Origin: Mycolicibacterium sp. CBMA 234
GTDB lineage: Bacteria; Actinomycetota; Actinomycetes; Mycobacteriales; Mycobacteriaceae
Reading direction: 5' to 3'
DNA length: 64,000 nt
Assembly: GCF_009729415.1 (NCBI RefSeq)
Contig: NZ_MPKW01000025.1
Span: 160,546 to 224,545 of the forward strand
In this document: piece after piece, positions 1-8,169 of the stretch
Numbering within the stretch: position 1 is the stretch's first letter
Layout of the letters: each line of letters opens with the position of its first letter
The notes under the pieces: model-generated
Told to the model about the DNA's origin: nothing
The model's input: the letters and a program-made list of their open reading frames with translations, nothing else
Database searches by the model: none
Translations under genes and position numbers: made by a program

Positions 1-1
1 C

Positions 2-520
2 GTGGACCCCGACGGTGTCGAAGTTCCGCGCGGCGAGGTCGGTGAAGTGGTCGTACGCGGTGACAACGTCATGCAGGGGTACTGGAACCGGCCCGAGGAC
101 ACTGCGGAGGCGCTCCGCGGAGGCTGGATGCACACCGGCGACGGCGCCTACATGGATGAGCGCGGATACGTTTTCATCGTGGACCGCATCAAAGACATGA
201 TCATCACCGGCGGTGAGAACGTGTACAGCGGCGAGGTGGAGAACGCGCTGGCCAAACACGAGGCCGTCGCAACGTGTGCAGTGGTCGGCATTCCGGACGA
301 GAAGTTCGGGGAGCGAGTACATGCCGTTGTTGTCCTGCGAGCGGGAGCGCAGGTTCTGCCGCAAGAACTGACCGACTTCTGCCGGCCATTGATCGCGAAT
401 TACAAAGTGCCGCGCAGCTTCGCGTTCGTCGATGCGCTGCCGATGTCCGGTGCGGGCAAGGTGCTCAAGCGGGATCTACGGAAGACGTTTTGGGACGAAG
501 GTGGCAGGCAGATTTCCTGA
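2..520 (+). CDS. Acyl-CoA synthetase (AMP-binding), C-terminal part
   Basis: This is the last 172 or so residues of an adenylate-forming acyl-CoA synthetase; the gene begins left of the window, so the GTG at base 2 is only the first in-frame codon that could start translation. The enzyme activates a carboxylic acid with ATP and transfers it to CoA. Visible signatures are the GDGAYMDERGY block, the VDRIKDMI hinge with D61 of the fragment, GGENVYSGEVE just after it, and the C-terminal GAGKVLKRDL segment whose Lys (about residue 153) is the conserved adenylation lysine. The substrate cannot be read from this part. It converges with the DUF445 gene, and its stop lies inside a shared hairpin. Confidence 0.9.
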   Translation: MDPDGVEVPRGEVGEVVVRGDNVMQGYWNRPEDTAEALRGGWMHTGDGAYMDERGYVFIVDRIKDMIITGGENVYSGEVENALAKHEAVATCAVVGIPDEKFGERVHAVVVLRAGAQVLPQELTDFCRPLIANYKVPRSFAFVDALPMSGAGKVLKRDLRKTFWDEGGRQIS

Positions 521-551
521 CCCGGGCGCCGCGCGCGGCCGCGCCGGTCAG
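517..551. terminator. Bidirectional hairpin between convergent genes
   Basis: An inverted repeat pairs CTGACC (517-522) plus GGCGC (525-529) with GCGCC (541-545) plus GGTCAG (546-551), leaving a 2-nt bulge and an 11-nt loop. The stop codons of both flanking convergent genes (518-520 on plus, 548-550 on minus) lie inside the stems. There is no U-tract on either side, as is common for mycobacterial terminator hairpins. Its role as a terminator is inferred from position and stem strength. Confidence 0.5.
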
Positions 552-1792
552 CGGCGCGCGAAGTGTTCGATGATCAGGACCTGGATTTCGCCGACCATGC
601 CGCCGAGGATGGCGCCGATCGCGATCACCAGCGGTTCGTCGTCCTTGAACACAGGACGCAGGATCGACTCGTAGTCCTCGTTGCTGAGTTGGCTCATCTT
701 GTCGACGACTGTCTGCTCGAGATCGATCACACTCATCGCGTAGTCCTGGGCTTCGAGCAGCGTCGTCGGCAACTGGTCGAGGACCATCTTCACCACCTTG
801 TCCTTGAGCGCGCGATAGCGCTCCGTGCCGACGGCGAGCACGACCAGCGGGGTGGCCAGACCGGTCTGCGCATCGATCGCCGCATTGACCTCCTTGGCCG
901 TCAGTGCAAACAGCTTGTCGGAGCCCGGGCCTCGGAGTATGCCGTCCAACAGGATCTCCGGTGAGAAGAGGTCATGAGCCAGGATGTTGGCGTAGTCACG
1001 CATGATCTTGTCGCGCTGGGCATGCAGCAGCCCCTGGAAGCGGATGAAACCGAGGTACTTCTTCGGCTCCTGGGGCCGGAACAGCATGTTCAGCGCTATG
1101 TAGTCGCTCACCGAGCCGACGCCGAAGCCAAATGCCGGCATGATCCACGGATTGTGAAACAACCCCCAAGCCACCATCTGCACGAGGCCGATCACTAGGC
1201 CGAAGTAGATGCCGCTGCGCCGGAAGAACGCGAGGGCGTCGGTGCCCACAGAGCGCATCAAGTTGTTCAGCTTCTCCTTGTTGCGCACCAACGTGGTGAC
1301 CGCGAGAAACTGAATGTCGACATACCGGCCCAGGTCCGCCTTCAGTTCGGCGAGCATGTTCTCGGCGATTCCGGGCGCCTGCGCTTCAACCCGGGCCTGG
1401 AGTGCCCGCTTGGCGACCGCAGGAATCGAATCCCACAGCCCGGGCCGAATCTCCTCGGCGAGGTCTCGCGACATCTCGTCGATTGTGGCGACGAGTGGTT
1501 CGCGCAACGCCTCAAGCGCCTCATTCACGTCGAACCGGTCCAACAGCTCCTCGGGTTTCAGCAGGTTCGCGGTGAGCAGCTCGATGGTCTTGGAACCGAC
1601 CTTGCCGGCACGCCGCGGCACAATACCCTGCCAGCCGATCCGCCAGATGCCCTTGAACTCCACCGGCCGATACAGCATCTCTTGTGCCACCATCTTCGTG
1701 CTCCACCCGACAAAGGCGGCGACGAACGGCATTGACAGATAGACCAGCCAGTTGAGCCCGAAGTCGTGCTTGATCTGCTCCCAGCTCTGCAT
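548..1792 (-). CDS. DUF445 family membrane protein
   Basis: This 414-residue protein matches the DUF445 family: an N-terminal membrane segment (WLVYLSMPFVAAFVGW), a long soluble helical part, a central hydrophobic stretch around the SGIYFGLVIGLVQM segment, and a C-terminal membrane anchor ending IGAILGGMVGEIQ, the family's typical close. The molecular function of DUF445 proteins is not established. I chose the ATG at 1792 (MQSWEQ) because it places the hydrophobic segment near the N terminus; an upstream in-frame start at 1846 would add 18 residues. It stands alone, convergent with the acyl-CoA synthetase and divergent from the SRPBCC gene. Confidence 0.8.
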   Translation of the reverse strand: MQSWEQIKHDFGLNWLVYLSMPFVAAFVGWSTKMVAQEMLYRPVEFKGIWRIGWQGIVPRRAGKVGSKTIELLTANLLKPEELLDRFDVNEALEALREPLVATIDEMSRDLAEEIRPGLWDSIPAVAKRALQARVEAQAPGIAENMLAELKADLGRYVDIQFLAVTTLVRNKEKLNNLMRSVGTDALAFFRRSGIYFGLVIGLVQMVAWGLFHNPWIMPAFGFGVGSVSDYIALNMLFRPQEPKKYLGFIRFQGLLHAQRDKIMRDYANILAHDLFSPEILLDGILRGPGSDKLFALTAKEVNAAIDAQTGLATPLVVLAVGTERYRALKDKVVKMVLDQLPTTLLEAQDYAMSVIDLEQTVVDKMSQLSNEDYESILRPVFKDDEPLVIAIGAILGGMVGEIQVLIIEHFARR

Positions 1793-2132
1793 GCAAACGA
1801 CGAGGTCGTGGCTCACGGTCTGTACTCGAACATCGTTGCCGCGCACAGGGACTGAACCAATCTAGGGTCGGCGCCGCGGAGCGCGCGCAGCCAATCGAGC
1901 ATCCAGGGCGGGCCTTCCGCTCGCCCTGGATGCGGGCGACGCCGCGGCGAACCAGGGGACTGCGCGGGCATCGACGACACAGGTGCCTCCTATTAGCTAA
2001 ATCTAAATGGAAGATCATTATGAAATCACAGTCAGCCTCTATTAATCATGAGGCATGCTAGTATCAGCTCGCTAATCAGAGCTGCTGCGCGAACGTCCCC
2101 GGCGGCCCAACTTCCGCGCCAGGAGAGAGCCC
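1793..2132. other. 340-bp intergenic region with AT-rich divergent promoter area
   Basis: I see no gene here. The part from 1990 to 2080 is strikingly AT-rich for this genome and contains TTAGCTAAATC, ATTATGAAATC, GCTAGTATCAG and GCTAATCAGAGCT. This looks like promoter DNA serving the two divergent genes. No clean long inverted repeat stands out. An SD-like AGGAGAG sits just before the GTG at 2133. Confidence 0.4.
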
Positions 2133-2600
2133 GTGCACCACATCGCTCACCAGGTCGAGCTCGCCGTTCCGGCAGACGTCAGCTTCCAATACGTGGACAA
2201 CTTCGACAACGTGCCAAAGTTCAGCTTCGGTGTGAAGTCGTTCCGGCCGATCGGGCCGGCCGAACCGCGACTCGGCAGCAAGCTCGAGAGTTCGGTACAA
2301 CTTGGACCGGTCAAGTTCAACTCCCAGGGGTGGGTGAGCGCTTACGTCAAAAATCGGCTCATCTCCGTGACGGTCGAACAGGGACCCATCACCGGAGTCG
2401 TGTCGTGGCATTTCTCGCCGACTGCGTCGGGCGGCACACTCCTCAAGGTGGAGCTGTCGTACCAGATCGGTGGCGGCCTTGTCGGCCGCGCGCTCACCAA
2501 GATCATCGACACGATCATCGATCCGGCCATCAAGTACACCGAAAGCAAACTGAGTGAACAGATTCCGGCCTACTACCGGAGCATTTCCTCGGCAACCTGA
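2133..2600 (+). CDS. SRPBCC (START/polyketide cyclase-like) protein
   Basis: This 155-residue protein has the SRPBCC plan: an N-terminal strand with VELAVPADVSFQYVDNF, then antiparallel strands including TVEQGPITGVVSWHFSP, and a long C-terminal helix (IIDTIIDPAIKYTESKL). Such domains bind hydrophobic ligands in a helix-grip pocket; the ligand here is unknown. The GTG start is supported by AGGAGAG eight bases upstream. The protein has no signal peptide and is probably cytosolic. It is followed after 172 bp by the racemase-like gene on the same strand, so joint transcription is possible but not shown. Confidence 0.75.
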   Translation: MHHIAHQVELAVPADVSFQYVDNFDNVPKFSFGVKSFRPIGPAEPRLGSKLESSVQLGPVKFNSQGWVSAYVKNRLISVTVEQGPITGVVSWHFSPTASGGTLLKVELSYQIGGGLVGRALTKIIDTIIDPAIKYTESKLSEQIPAYYRSISSAT

Positions 2601-2772
2601 TCGAGCTCGTTTGCGTCTCACTACTATTTCCCGGCGGAAGTGCGCAGGCATGCCGGATGTATGCGCCCGCGGCTTGTTCTTGATGGCTTGCCAAACCCGT
2701 ACCTCGCGGGCTGATCAAGATGTGCGCCAACATGTTTCGACCAATGCCACGAACATTCGATGGAGATGATCA

Positions 2773-3885
2773 ATGGGTCCCTTGAGCGGTATACGGGTGA
2801 TCGAACTAGCCGGACTCGCGCCGGCCCCGTTCGGCTGCATGATCTTGGCCGACCTCGGCGCTGACGTGCTGCGGATCGAGCGCGCCAACAACGGTGGAGA
2901 CACCGTGGTTCCGGCAAACGGACCATTGGACCGCGGGAAGGTTAGCCTGAGCCTCGATCTCAAAAACCACGCGGACAAAGAGGCCCTGATCGCACTGGTA
3001 CGCCAGGCCGACGTGTTCGTCGAAGGCTTCCGTCCCGGTGTGACCGAACGGCTCGGCATTGGGCCGAATGATCTTTTGGCACACAATGATCGACTCATCT
3101 ACGGCCGGATGACCGGATGGGGCCAGAGTGGCCCTTTGGCGCACACTGCCGGACACGACATCAACTACATCGCCCTTTCGGGGGCACTGGGCCTGATCGG
3201 ACCCGCTGATAGCAAGCCCGTACCGCCCGTGAACCTCCTTGGCGACTTCGGTGGCGGAGGAATGTTGTTGGCACTCGGCGTCCTAGCTGCCCTGTGTGAA
3301 CGCCACCGGTCCGGCCAAGGCCAGGTTATCGACGCGGCCATGGTCGACGGCGCCGCGCTTTGTACTACGTTCATGCACGGACTACACGCGGTTGGCCAGT
3401 GGAACCAGCCCCGCGGACGCAACGTTCTCGACGGAGCCGCCCCGTTCTACCAGGTGTACGAGTGCGCTGATGGTAGGTATGTCGCCGTCGGCTGCGTCGA
3501 GCCACAGTTCTTCCGGCAATTGCTGAACGTCCTCGATATCGATCACCAGGACCTTCCTCCGCAGATGGACGCTGCACGCTGGGAAGAACTGAGTGCGGTG
3601 ATTGCAGCCAAGTTCCAGACGCGAAGTCGTGACGAGTGGGCCGACGTGTTCGCCGCGACCGACGCGTGCGTCACGCCCGTGCTCGATCCGTGGGAAACCC
3701 ATGACCATTCCCACCACCGCGACCGACAGTCGTTCATAGATATTGCCGGGCACCGTCAACCGGCTCCCGCGCCCCGCTTCAGCCGAACTCCGGCGGCCCA
3801 CCCAGAGGGGATGCGCGCGGATATCGACGCCATCGGGAAACTGTTCGAGCGGTGGGGCATCTCTGGGGACCCGCTTGCCAACTAA
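2773..3885 (+). CDS. CaiB/BaiF CoA-transferase family; alpha-methylacyl-CoA racemase-like
   Basis: The 370-residue product belongs to family III CoA transferases. It opens with GPLSGIRVIELAGLAPAPF and shows ADLGADVLRIER, FRPGVTERLG, and the GHDINY and LLGDFGGG blocks that carry the His (H128) and Asp (D158) used as acid and base in mycobacterial alpha-methylacyl-CoA racemase (Mcr). The expected role is epimerising 2-methyl branched acyl-CoA esters during branched fatty acid or sterol side-chain breakdown. A CoA-transferase role is the alternative. The ATG is preceded by GGAG at suitable spacing. A remnant TetR gene follows downstream on the same strand. Confidence 0.85.
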   Translation: MGPLSGIRVIELAGLAPAPFGCMILADLGADVLRIERANNGGDTVVPANGPLDRGKVSLSLDLKNHADKEALIALVRQADVFVEGFRPGVTERLGIGPNDLLAHNDRLIYGRMTGWGQSGPLAHTAGHDINYIALSGALGLIGPADSKPVPPVNLLGDFGGGGMLLALGVLAALCERHRSGQGQVIDAAMVDGAALCTTFMHGLHAVGQWNQPRGRNVLDGAAPFYQVYECADGRYVAVGCVEPQFFRQLLNVLDIDHQDLPPQMDAARWEELSAVIAAKFQTRSRDEWADVFAATDACVTPVLDPWETHDHSHHRDRQSFIDIAGHRQPAPAPRFSRTPAAHPEGMRADIDAIGKLFERWGISGDPLAN

Positions 3886-3987
3886 ACGGGGGCCGTTGAG
3901 CTATCGCGGCATATCGCCGATCCCACCTTGTGTATCGACGGCACCACGAATGCGATCATGAACCCTGCCATCGACCGGCCGTCGTCG

Positions 3988-4460
3988 ATGAGGCTTGGAC
4001 ACGGAGTTGGGAGGGCGCCGAGGAGCAGCATCTCGCGACCCGTGCGGGGTACGCGGCCGGCCAACCGCCGCGCCACCATCATCGCCGCCGCCGGCGAACT
4101 ATTCGCCAACCGCGGCTACGAGCACGTTTCCATGGGAGCATCGCCGAAGCCGTCGCGGTCGGACCATCCGCGCTGTATCAGCACTTCCCTAGTAAACAGG
4201 AGCTTCTGTACGTCGTCGTGGAGGAACTCCTAGGACCGGTCGAGGAGGCGGTGCTCGACCTCAACTTCGATGACCGATCGGAGACGCTGTCGATGTTGGT
4301 TCAGCGCACATTGGAACGCCAAGACCTCGGTGTCTTGTGGATGCGCGAGGCCCGGCATCTGCAGCCCAAGCAACACGACCAGATTGCCGCCCAACTTTCA
4401 ACGATCGCCAGCCGCCTCGCCGCTGCGGCGGTGACATTTCTTTCGGCCGCCAATCCCTAG
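3988..4460 (+). pseudogene. TetR-family regulator, frameshifted and truncated
   Basis: The frame starting at the ATG at 3988 encodes a good TetR helix-turn-helix start (RRATIIAAAGELFANRGYEHVSM) and then degenerates. The remainder of the domain (SIAEAVAVGPSALYQHFPSKQELL) continues in another frame from about base 4135. The switch is explained by one missing base near 4132-4141, after the ATGGG of VSMG. The second frame ends at 4460 after only about 75 further residues of ligand domain, shorter than normal, and runs into the convergent nat gene. A sequencing error could explain the frameshift but not the short C terminus. Confidence 0.8.
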
Positions 4461-5320
4461 AGGCGTGCGCGCATCCATTCAACGAGGACCGCGCCGTCGT
4501 CGTCGGACAGCTCGATGCTGAAGGTGTCGGCCAGTAAGGCGGGCACGTCGTCGATCTCGACGTTACGTGTGAAGCTCGATCCGTCGGGATTCGTTGTGGT
4601 CCAGGCGGTTCCGTCGAGAACGTGCTGGACCTCGGCGGCAAATCGCTGGACGAACGGCCGTGCGGTGAACGGCGATCGCGGCGAGGTCGACACGTAGTGG
4701 TTGGCGACGGTGTAGTCGATCGGGTACTGCGGCTCGAGCGTGAAGACGTGCCTGTCGAGCCATCCGACCTTGCCATCCACACTCGACTGTTGCCACAACG
4801 TCCACTCGTCGGGGTGCAGCACCTCGGTGTCGCCGCCGAGTGGTGCATTGGACAATCGCAACTTCCATCCGTTCTGGTCGACCTCGTTACTCGCGATGAG
4901 CTCGATGGGTTCGAGTGGTCCGCGGCCGAATCCGACATCACAGAGCCAGCGGCGATGGTCGTCGAATTCGACGACGATCAATGCGTGCGTGCGCGGGCGC
5001 ATCGACTCCGCGCCCATTGTGACGCGCCCGGCGAGCGCGGTGAACCGGAAACCCAGTCGCTCCAGTGCCGCCGCGAACACCGTCACATGCTCGAAGCAGT
5101 AGCCACCGCGCTTGGTCCGAATCATCTTGTTCTGCAAGGTGTCTAGATCGAGGATGATTGACCGGCCGAGCATGATCTCGAGATTCTCGAACGGAATCGA
5201 GGTGGTGTGGGCGCGGTGCAGTGCCACCAAGGTCTGGGCCGTCGGGAGTCGCTCAGCATCGAAGCCGATGCGCATCAGGTAAGCGTCAAGATCGAGTTCG
5301 TCGCCATGCCAAGTAGTCAC
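4457..5320 (-). CDS. nat: Arylamine N-acetyltransferase
   Basis: The 287-residue product is a typical NAT, transferring acetyl from acetyl-CoA to arylamines and hydrazines such as isoniazid. The catalytic triad is visible: Cys75 in RGGYCFEH, His112 in PRTHAL and Asp128 in CDVGFG. Upstream, SIPFENLEI is the family's conserved N-terminal motif. The length matches bacterial NATs (about 275-290). In M. tuberculosis nat sits with sterol-catabolism genes; no such neighbours are visible here, where it lies alone between a TetR remnant and an intact TetR gene. It overlaps the remnant's last four bases. Confidence 0.95.
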   Translation of the reverse strand: MTTWHGDELDLDAYLMRIGFDAERLPTAQTLVALHRAHTTSIPFENLEIMLGRSIILDLDTLQNKMIRTKRGGYCFEHVTVFAAALERLGFRFTALAGRVTMGAESMRPRTHALIVVEFDDHRRWLCDVGFGRGPLEPIELIASNEVDQNGWKLRLSNAPLGGDTEVLHPDEWTLWQQSSVDGKVGWLDRHVFTLEPQYPIDYTVANHYVSTSPRSPFTARPFVQRFAAEVQHVLDGTAWTTTNPDGSSFTRNVEIDDVPALLADTFSIELSDDDGAVLVEWMRARL

Positions 5321-5421
5321 CGCCCCACGATAGCCAGCGGCCTGCTGAACTCGCCAGGGTCCACGGCCAAGCCCAAAAAGCTTGTCGGACAGTTCAAACC
5401 GTGTTCCGGTGTCGGGTGACT

Positions 5422-6036
5422 CTATGACCGCCTGCGTGATGCTGAGTCGATTGCCGGTAGGTAGACAAGGTCAACCAGCTCGGTAAGGGTGCTGGATTCA
5501 ATGGTGTTGCGCGCGAGCAGTAGTTCGTTGCGCACGAGTGCGAGGATGCTCGTCGCCACCCGGTCGGGAATCGCGGCGGGCCCGATCTCGCCGCGATCAC
5601 GCGCGGCGTCCAACGCGCGGCGAATCGTGTGATCCGTATGTGCAGCGACTTTGGCCTGGAACGTCTCCAGGGTGGCGTCGTCGGCTTCGGCGATCAGGCT
5701 GCGGTAGGTGTCGACTCCGATCTGTTGCCACTCTTTGGCTAGGGAATTGACCATGGCGAGGATGTCGTCGCGAAGTTTCACAGACGACGCCACCTCGGTG
5801 GGTGGGGTGCGGAGCGTCGGTAATGCGTCGGTGACCATCTGCGCGCGAGAACGGTAGCGGCGGTAGAGGACTGGCTTTCCGGTCTTTGCGCGGCGGGCGA
5901 CGCCTTCGAAGGTGACCCCGGAGTACCCGTTATCCATCAACTCAGCCCAGGTGGCGTCGCGGATGGCGGACATCAGTGCGTCGTCCCGGCGCCGCGAACC
6001 AGGCCCGTGTGGCACAGCCGCTTCTCGATTAGGCAC
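5422..6036 (-). CDS. TetR-family transcriptional regulator
   Basis: This 204-residue protein has a TetR N-terminal DNA-binding domain (ATWAELMDNGYSGVTFEGVARRAKTGKPVLYRRYRS, shown here as its core from about residues 30-65) and an all-helical C-terminal ligand domain. I prefer the GTG at 6036 because TAAGAT, a plausible -10, lies seven bases upstream and would give a leaderless message; an ATG at 6072 would add 12 residues. It is divergent from the CMD/metallo-beta-lactamase pair, the likely target, with 102 bp between. The ligand is unknown. Confidence 0.85.
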   Translation of the reverse strand: MPNREAAVPHGPGSRRRDDALMSAIRDATWAELMDNGYSGVTFEGVARRAKTGKPVLYRRYRSRAQMVTDALPTLRTPPTEVASSVKLRDDILAMVNSLAKEWQQIGVDTYRSLIAEADDATLETFQAKVAAHTDHTIRRALDAARDRGEIGPAAIPDRVATSILALVRNELLLARNTIESSTLTELVDLVYLPAIDSASRRRS

Positions 6037-6040
6037 GTTG

Positions 6041-6093
6041 CGTATCTTAATCGGCCGCGCTAGTATCGCCAATAGGGAACGCTCCGTATCTTA
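6041..6093. promoter_or_regulatory. Repeated GTATC/CGTATCTTA elements in divergent promoter region
   Basis: CGTATCTTA occurs at 6041-6049 and again at 6085-6093 in the same orientation, with a third GTATC at 6063-6067. The spacing of the GTATC cores is 21 and 23 bp, about two helical turns. The first copy contains the minus-strand -10 candidate (TAAGAT) of the TetR gene and the second contains TATCTT, a possible plus-strand -10 for the CMD gene. These may be regulator sites, but TetR operators are normally inverted repeats, so the role is uncertain. Confidence 0.3.
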
Positions 6094-6138
6094 TGGGCGA
6101 CGCCGACAAAGACTCCTTTGAAGCGAAGGTGAGGATTC

Positions 6139-6714
6139 GTGGCTGTTCAACTGCCGAATGTGGAGGACCTCGATCCCGCGCAACGCGAGGTTTACGACCT
6201 GTTTCCGGCGAACCTGTCGAGGGGTTTGGTCATGACCAGATCCAGTGCGAAGCCCTATCTGGCTCTTGGTCTTTCGTTCCGTACGGGCGCACTATCGGCC
6301 GAAACGCGGGAGTTGGTGATCCTGCGAGTCGGTGCAGTGACGAACGCTCCGTACGAGATCCATCACCATGTGCCCGAAGCGCGGGCCGCCGGGATTTCGG
6401 ATTCGATCATTGACGACGTGCTGGCCGGGGCCACGTCGCTCGGGGAGCGGCGCGTCGATGTGCTCATCGCCTTCGTTGACGACCTGCTGGCGCGGATCAA
6501 AGACGACGGGGCAGACACGGCAGCCATGCAGGAGTTCTACTCCGACAACGAGATTGCCGAGGTGACCCTGCTGGTCGGCCACTACGTGATGACCGCGATG
6601 TTCATCAAGACCCTCGGCATCGTCCCTGAGGAAGAAGCCGACGCAGACGCCCCGAGCGTCCTGGCTGAAGCCACCGCCAAGCTGCACGACGAACGACTGA
6701 AGGATGGGCGATGA
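6139..6714 (+). CDS. Carboxymuconolactone decarboxylase (CMD/AhpD-like) family protein
   Basis: The 191-residue product carries the CMD fold: a helical core with SAETRELVILRVGAVTNAPYEIHHHV, where Y72-E73 and H75-H77 correspond to the usual YEWxxH block. It lacks the CxxC pair of AhpD peroxidase, so a decarboxylase-like or lyase role fits better than alkylhydroperoxidase. The GTG start has a GGTGAGG sequence upstream. Its stop overlaps the next ATG by four bases, which implies translational coupling with the metallo-hydrolase. The divergent TetR gene is the likely regulator. Confidence 0.8.
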   Translation: MAVQLPNVEDLDPAQREVYDLFPANLSRGLVMTRSSAKPYLALGLSFRTGALSAETRELVILRVGAVTNAPYEIHHHVPEARAAGISDSIIDDVLAGATSLGERRVDVLIAFVDDLLARIKDDGADTAAMQEFYSDNEIAEVTLLVGHYVMTAMFIKTLGIVPEEEADADAPSVLAEATAKLHDERLKDGR

Positions 6715-7679
6715 CAAACGAAATTCCTTTTGAGGAGGGCCTATTCGACCTCGGCGGCGGAGCGCATGTGTTTCTCTCCGGCAATGAGGCACTCGGACTG
6801 GCCAATGCCGGTTTGGTGGTCAGTGGTGGTGAAGCGCTGGTCATCGACACGCTCTACGACGTGAAGCATGCGCGGGCCATGTGCTCGCAGATGGATGAGC
6901 TGACCCAGTCCGCACCGGTGCGGTACGTCTTCAACACCCACACCGATGGCGACCACTTCTTCGGCAACCAGGTGTTCTCCTCCGACACCGAGATCATCAC
7001 CACCGAAGCTGCCAGCGCGCTGATGACCCAGGAACATGCCGACCTGACCGCGAAACTGCTTGGCACGGAAACCAAGCCGGGTGGTGCACTGCAGGCTCTT
7101 GAACCGCTGGGGCGACCGTTCAACTTCTCCGAGGTGCGGGTCCGGGCCGCAGACACCACGTTCAACAGCGAAAAGGCCCTAAGAGTAGGCAAGCTCGACG
7201 TTGAGCTGCATGAACTTGGGCCTGCACACACCGTGGGCGACGCGATTGCCTACCTACCTGAACTGGGTGTGTTGTACGCGGGAGATCTGTTGACGCGCAA
7301 CATCGTTGCCGTCACGTGGTCGGGTTCGATCCCGAACTGGATCAAAGCGCTGGAGCGCATCCGTGCTTTTGAAGCCCAGACTGTCGTCGCCGGCCACGGT
7401 CCCGTTCTCGTCGGCCCCGAGATCAACGCGGCCATCGATCGAGGAATCCGATTCTGGTCGAACCTGCACACCGACGCGTCGCGCCTCTACGACCAAGGCG
7501 TGCCTCTGGCCGAAGCGGTGGCCCGAATGGACATCCGAAACTATCCGGAAGCCATGGCGACACTGCCGATCATCGTCACCGCGATCTATCACGAACGCGA
7601 TCCGAACATCCCGTACCTGGACCTGACTGCAGCCATCGAGTCCATCGCGTCGCAACTCACGCACCACGCCCACCAGTAG
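6711..7679 (+). CDS. MBL-fold metallo-hydrolase
   Basis: The 322-residue protein is a metallo-beta-lactamase-fold hydrolase. The metal motif reads H77-T-D79-G-D81-H82 where the family norm is HxHxDH, so the second His is replaced by Asp. Later ligands are present: the His in GPAHTVGD, the Asp in YAGDLL and the His in VAGHGP. This resembles a subgroup acting on small esters or lactones rather than beta-lactams. It is coupled to the CMD gene by an ATGA overlap, suggesting that the two act on the same compound. No signal peptide is evident. Confidence 0.85.
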   Translation: MTNEIPFEEGLFDLGGGAHVFLSGNEALGLANAGLVVSGGEALVIDTLYDVKHARAMCSQMDELTQSAPVRYVFNTHTDGDHFFGNQVFSSDTEIITTEAASALMTQEHADLTAKLLGTETKPGGALQALEPLGRPFNFSEVRVRAADTTFNSEKALRVGKLDVELHELGPAHTVGDAIAYLPELGVLYAGDLLTRNIVAVTWSGSIPNWIKALERIRAFEAQTVVAGHGPVLVGPEINAAIDRGIRFWSNLHTDASRLYDQGVPLAEAVARMDIRNYPEAMATLPIIVTAIYHERDPNIPYLDLTAAIESIASQLTHHAHQ

Positions 7680-7726
7680 GTGCACGAAGATGGAATGGTG
7701 ACGGCGATCACGGGGTTACACCCGGC

Positions 7727-8158
7727 ATGGCCTCGCCCGCGTACGACCCACGTGACCTGATCGCTGATTCGAAGATCGGGATTCTCGCGACCATCCGATC
7801 CAGCGGCATGCCGCAGCTCTCGCCGGTGACGGCGGTGTACGACCGCGACGCGGACGTGATCTACGTGTCCATGCGGTCGGGCCTGGCCAAGGAGGCGAAC
7901 TTGCGACGGGACCCGCGCGCAGCCATCGAATACACCGGCCCCGACCGGTACACCTGGGCCACGGCCGAGGGCACCGCGACGTTGATCGGTCCGTCGACCG
8001 ATCCCGACGGTCCCGAAGTCGACGCCCTAGTGGCGTACTACCGTCTCGGCGCCGGGGAGCACCCCGACTGGCGTGAGTACCGCGAAGCGATGGTCGTCGA
8101 CCGACGCGTGCTGCTGGCTCTGAAGATCACCCACGTCTACGGCGCCAAGCTGCGGTGA
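7727..8158 (+). CDS. PPOX-class (pyridoxamine 5-phosphate oxidase-like) F420/FMN-binding protein
   Basis: The 143-residue product has the split-barrel flavin-binding fold: IGILATIRSSGMPQLSPVTAVYD near the N terminus, then DVIYVSMRSGLAKEANLRRDPRAAI, typical of mycobacterial F420-dependent PPOX proteins such as the Rv1155 type. The cofactor (F420 or FMN) cannot be decided by eye. It is 47 bp downstream of the MBL gene on the same strand and converges with the phosphatase gene. Confidence 0.85.
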   Translation: MASPAYDPRDLIADSKIGILATIRSSGMPQLSPVTAVYDRDADVIYVSMRSGLAKEANLRRDPRAAIEYTGPDRYTWATAEGTATLIGPSTDPDGPEVDALVAYYRLGAGEHPDWREYREAMVVDRRVLLALKITHVYGAKLR

Positions 8159-8169
8159 TCCTGCGGCGG

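Noticed and set aside
3988..4460. Programmed frameshift in the TetR gene
   Set aside because: No slippery heptamer or downstream structure is visible, TetR genes do not use recoding, and the C terminus is also truncated.
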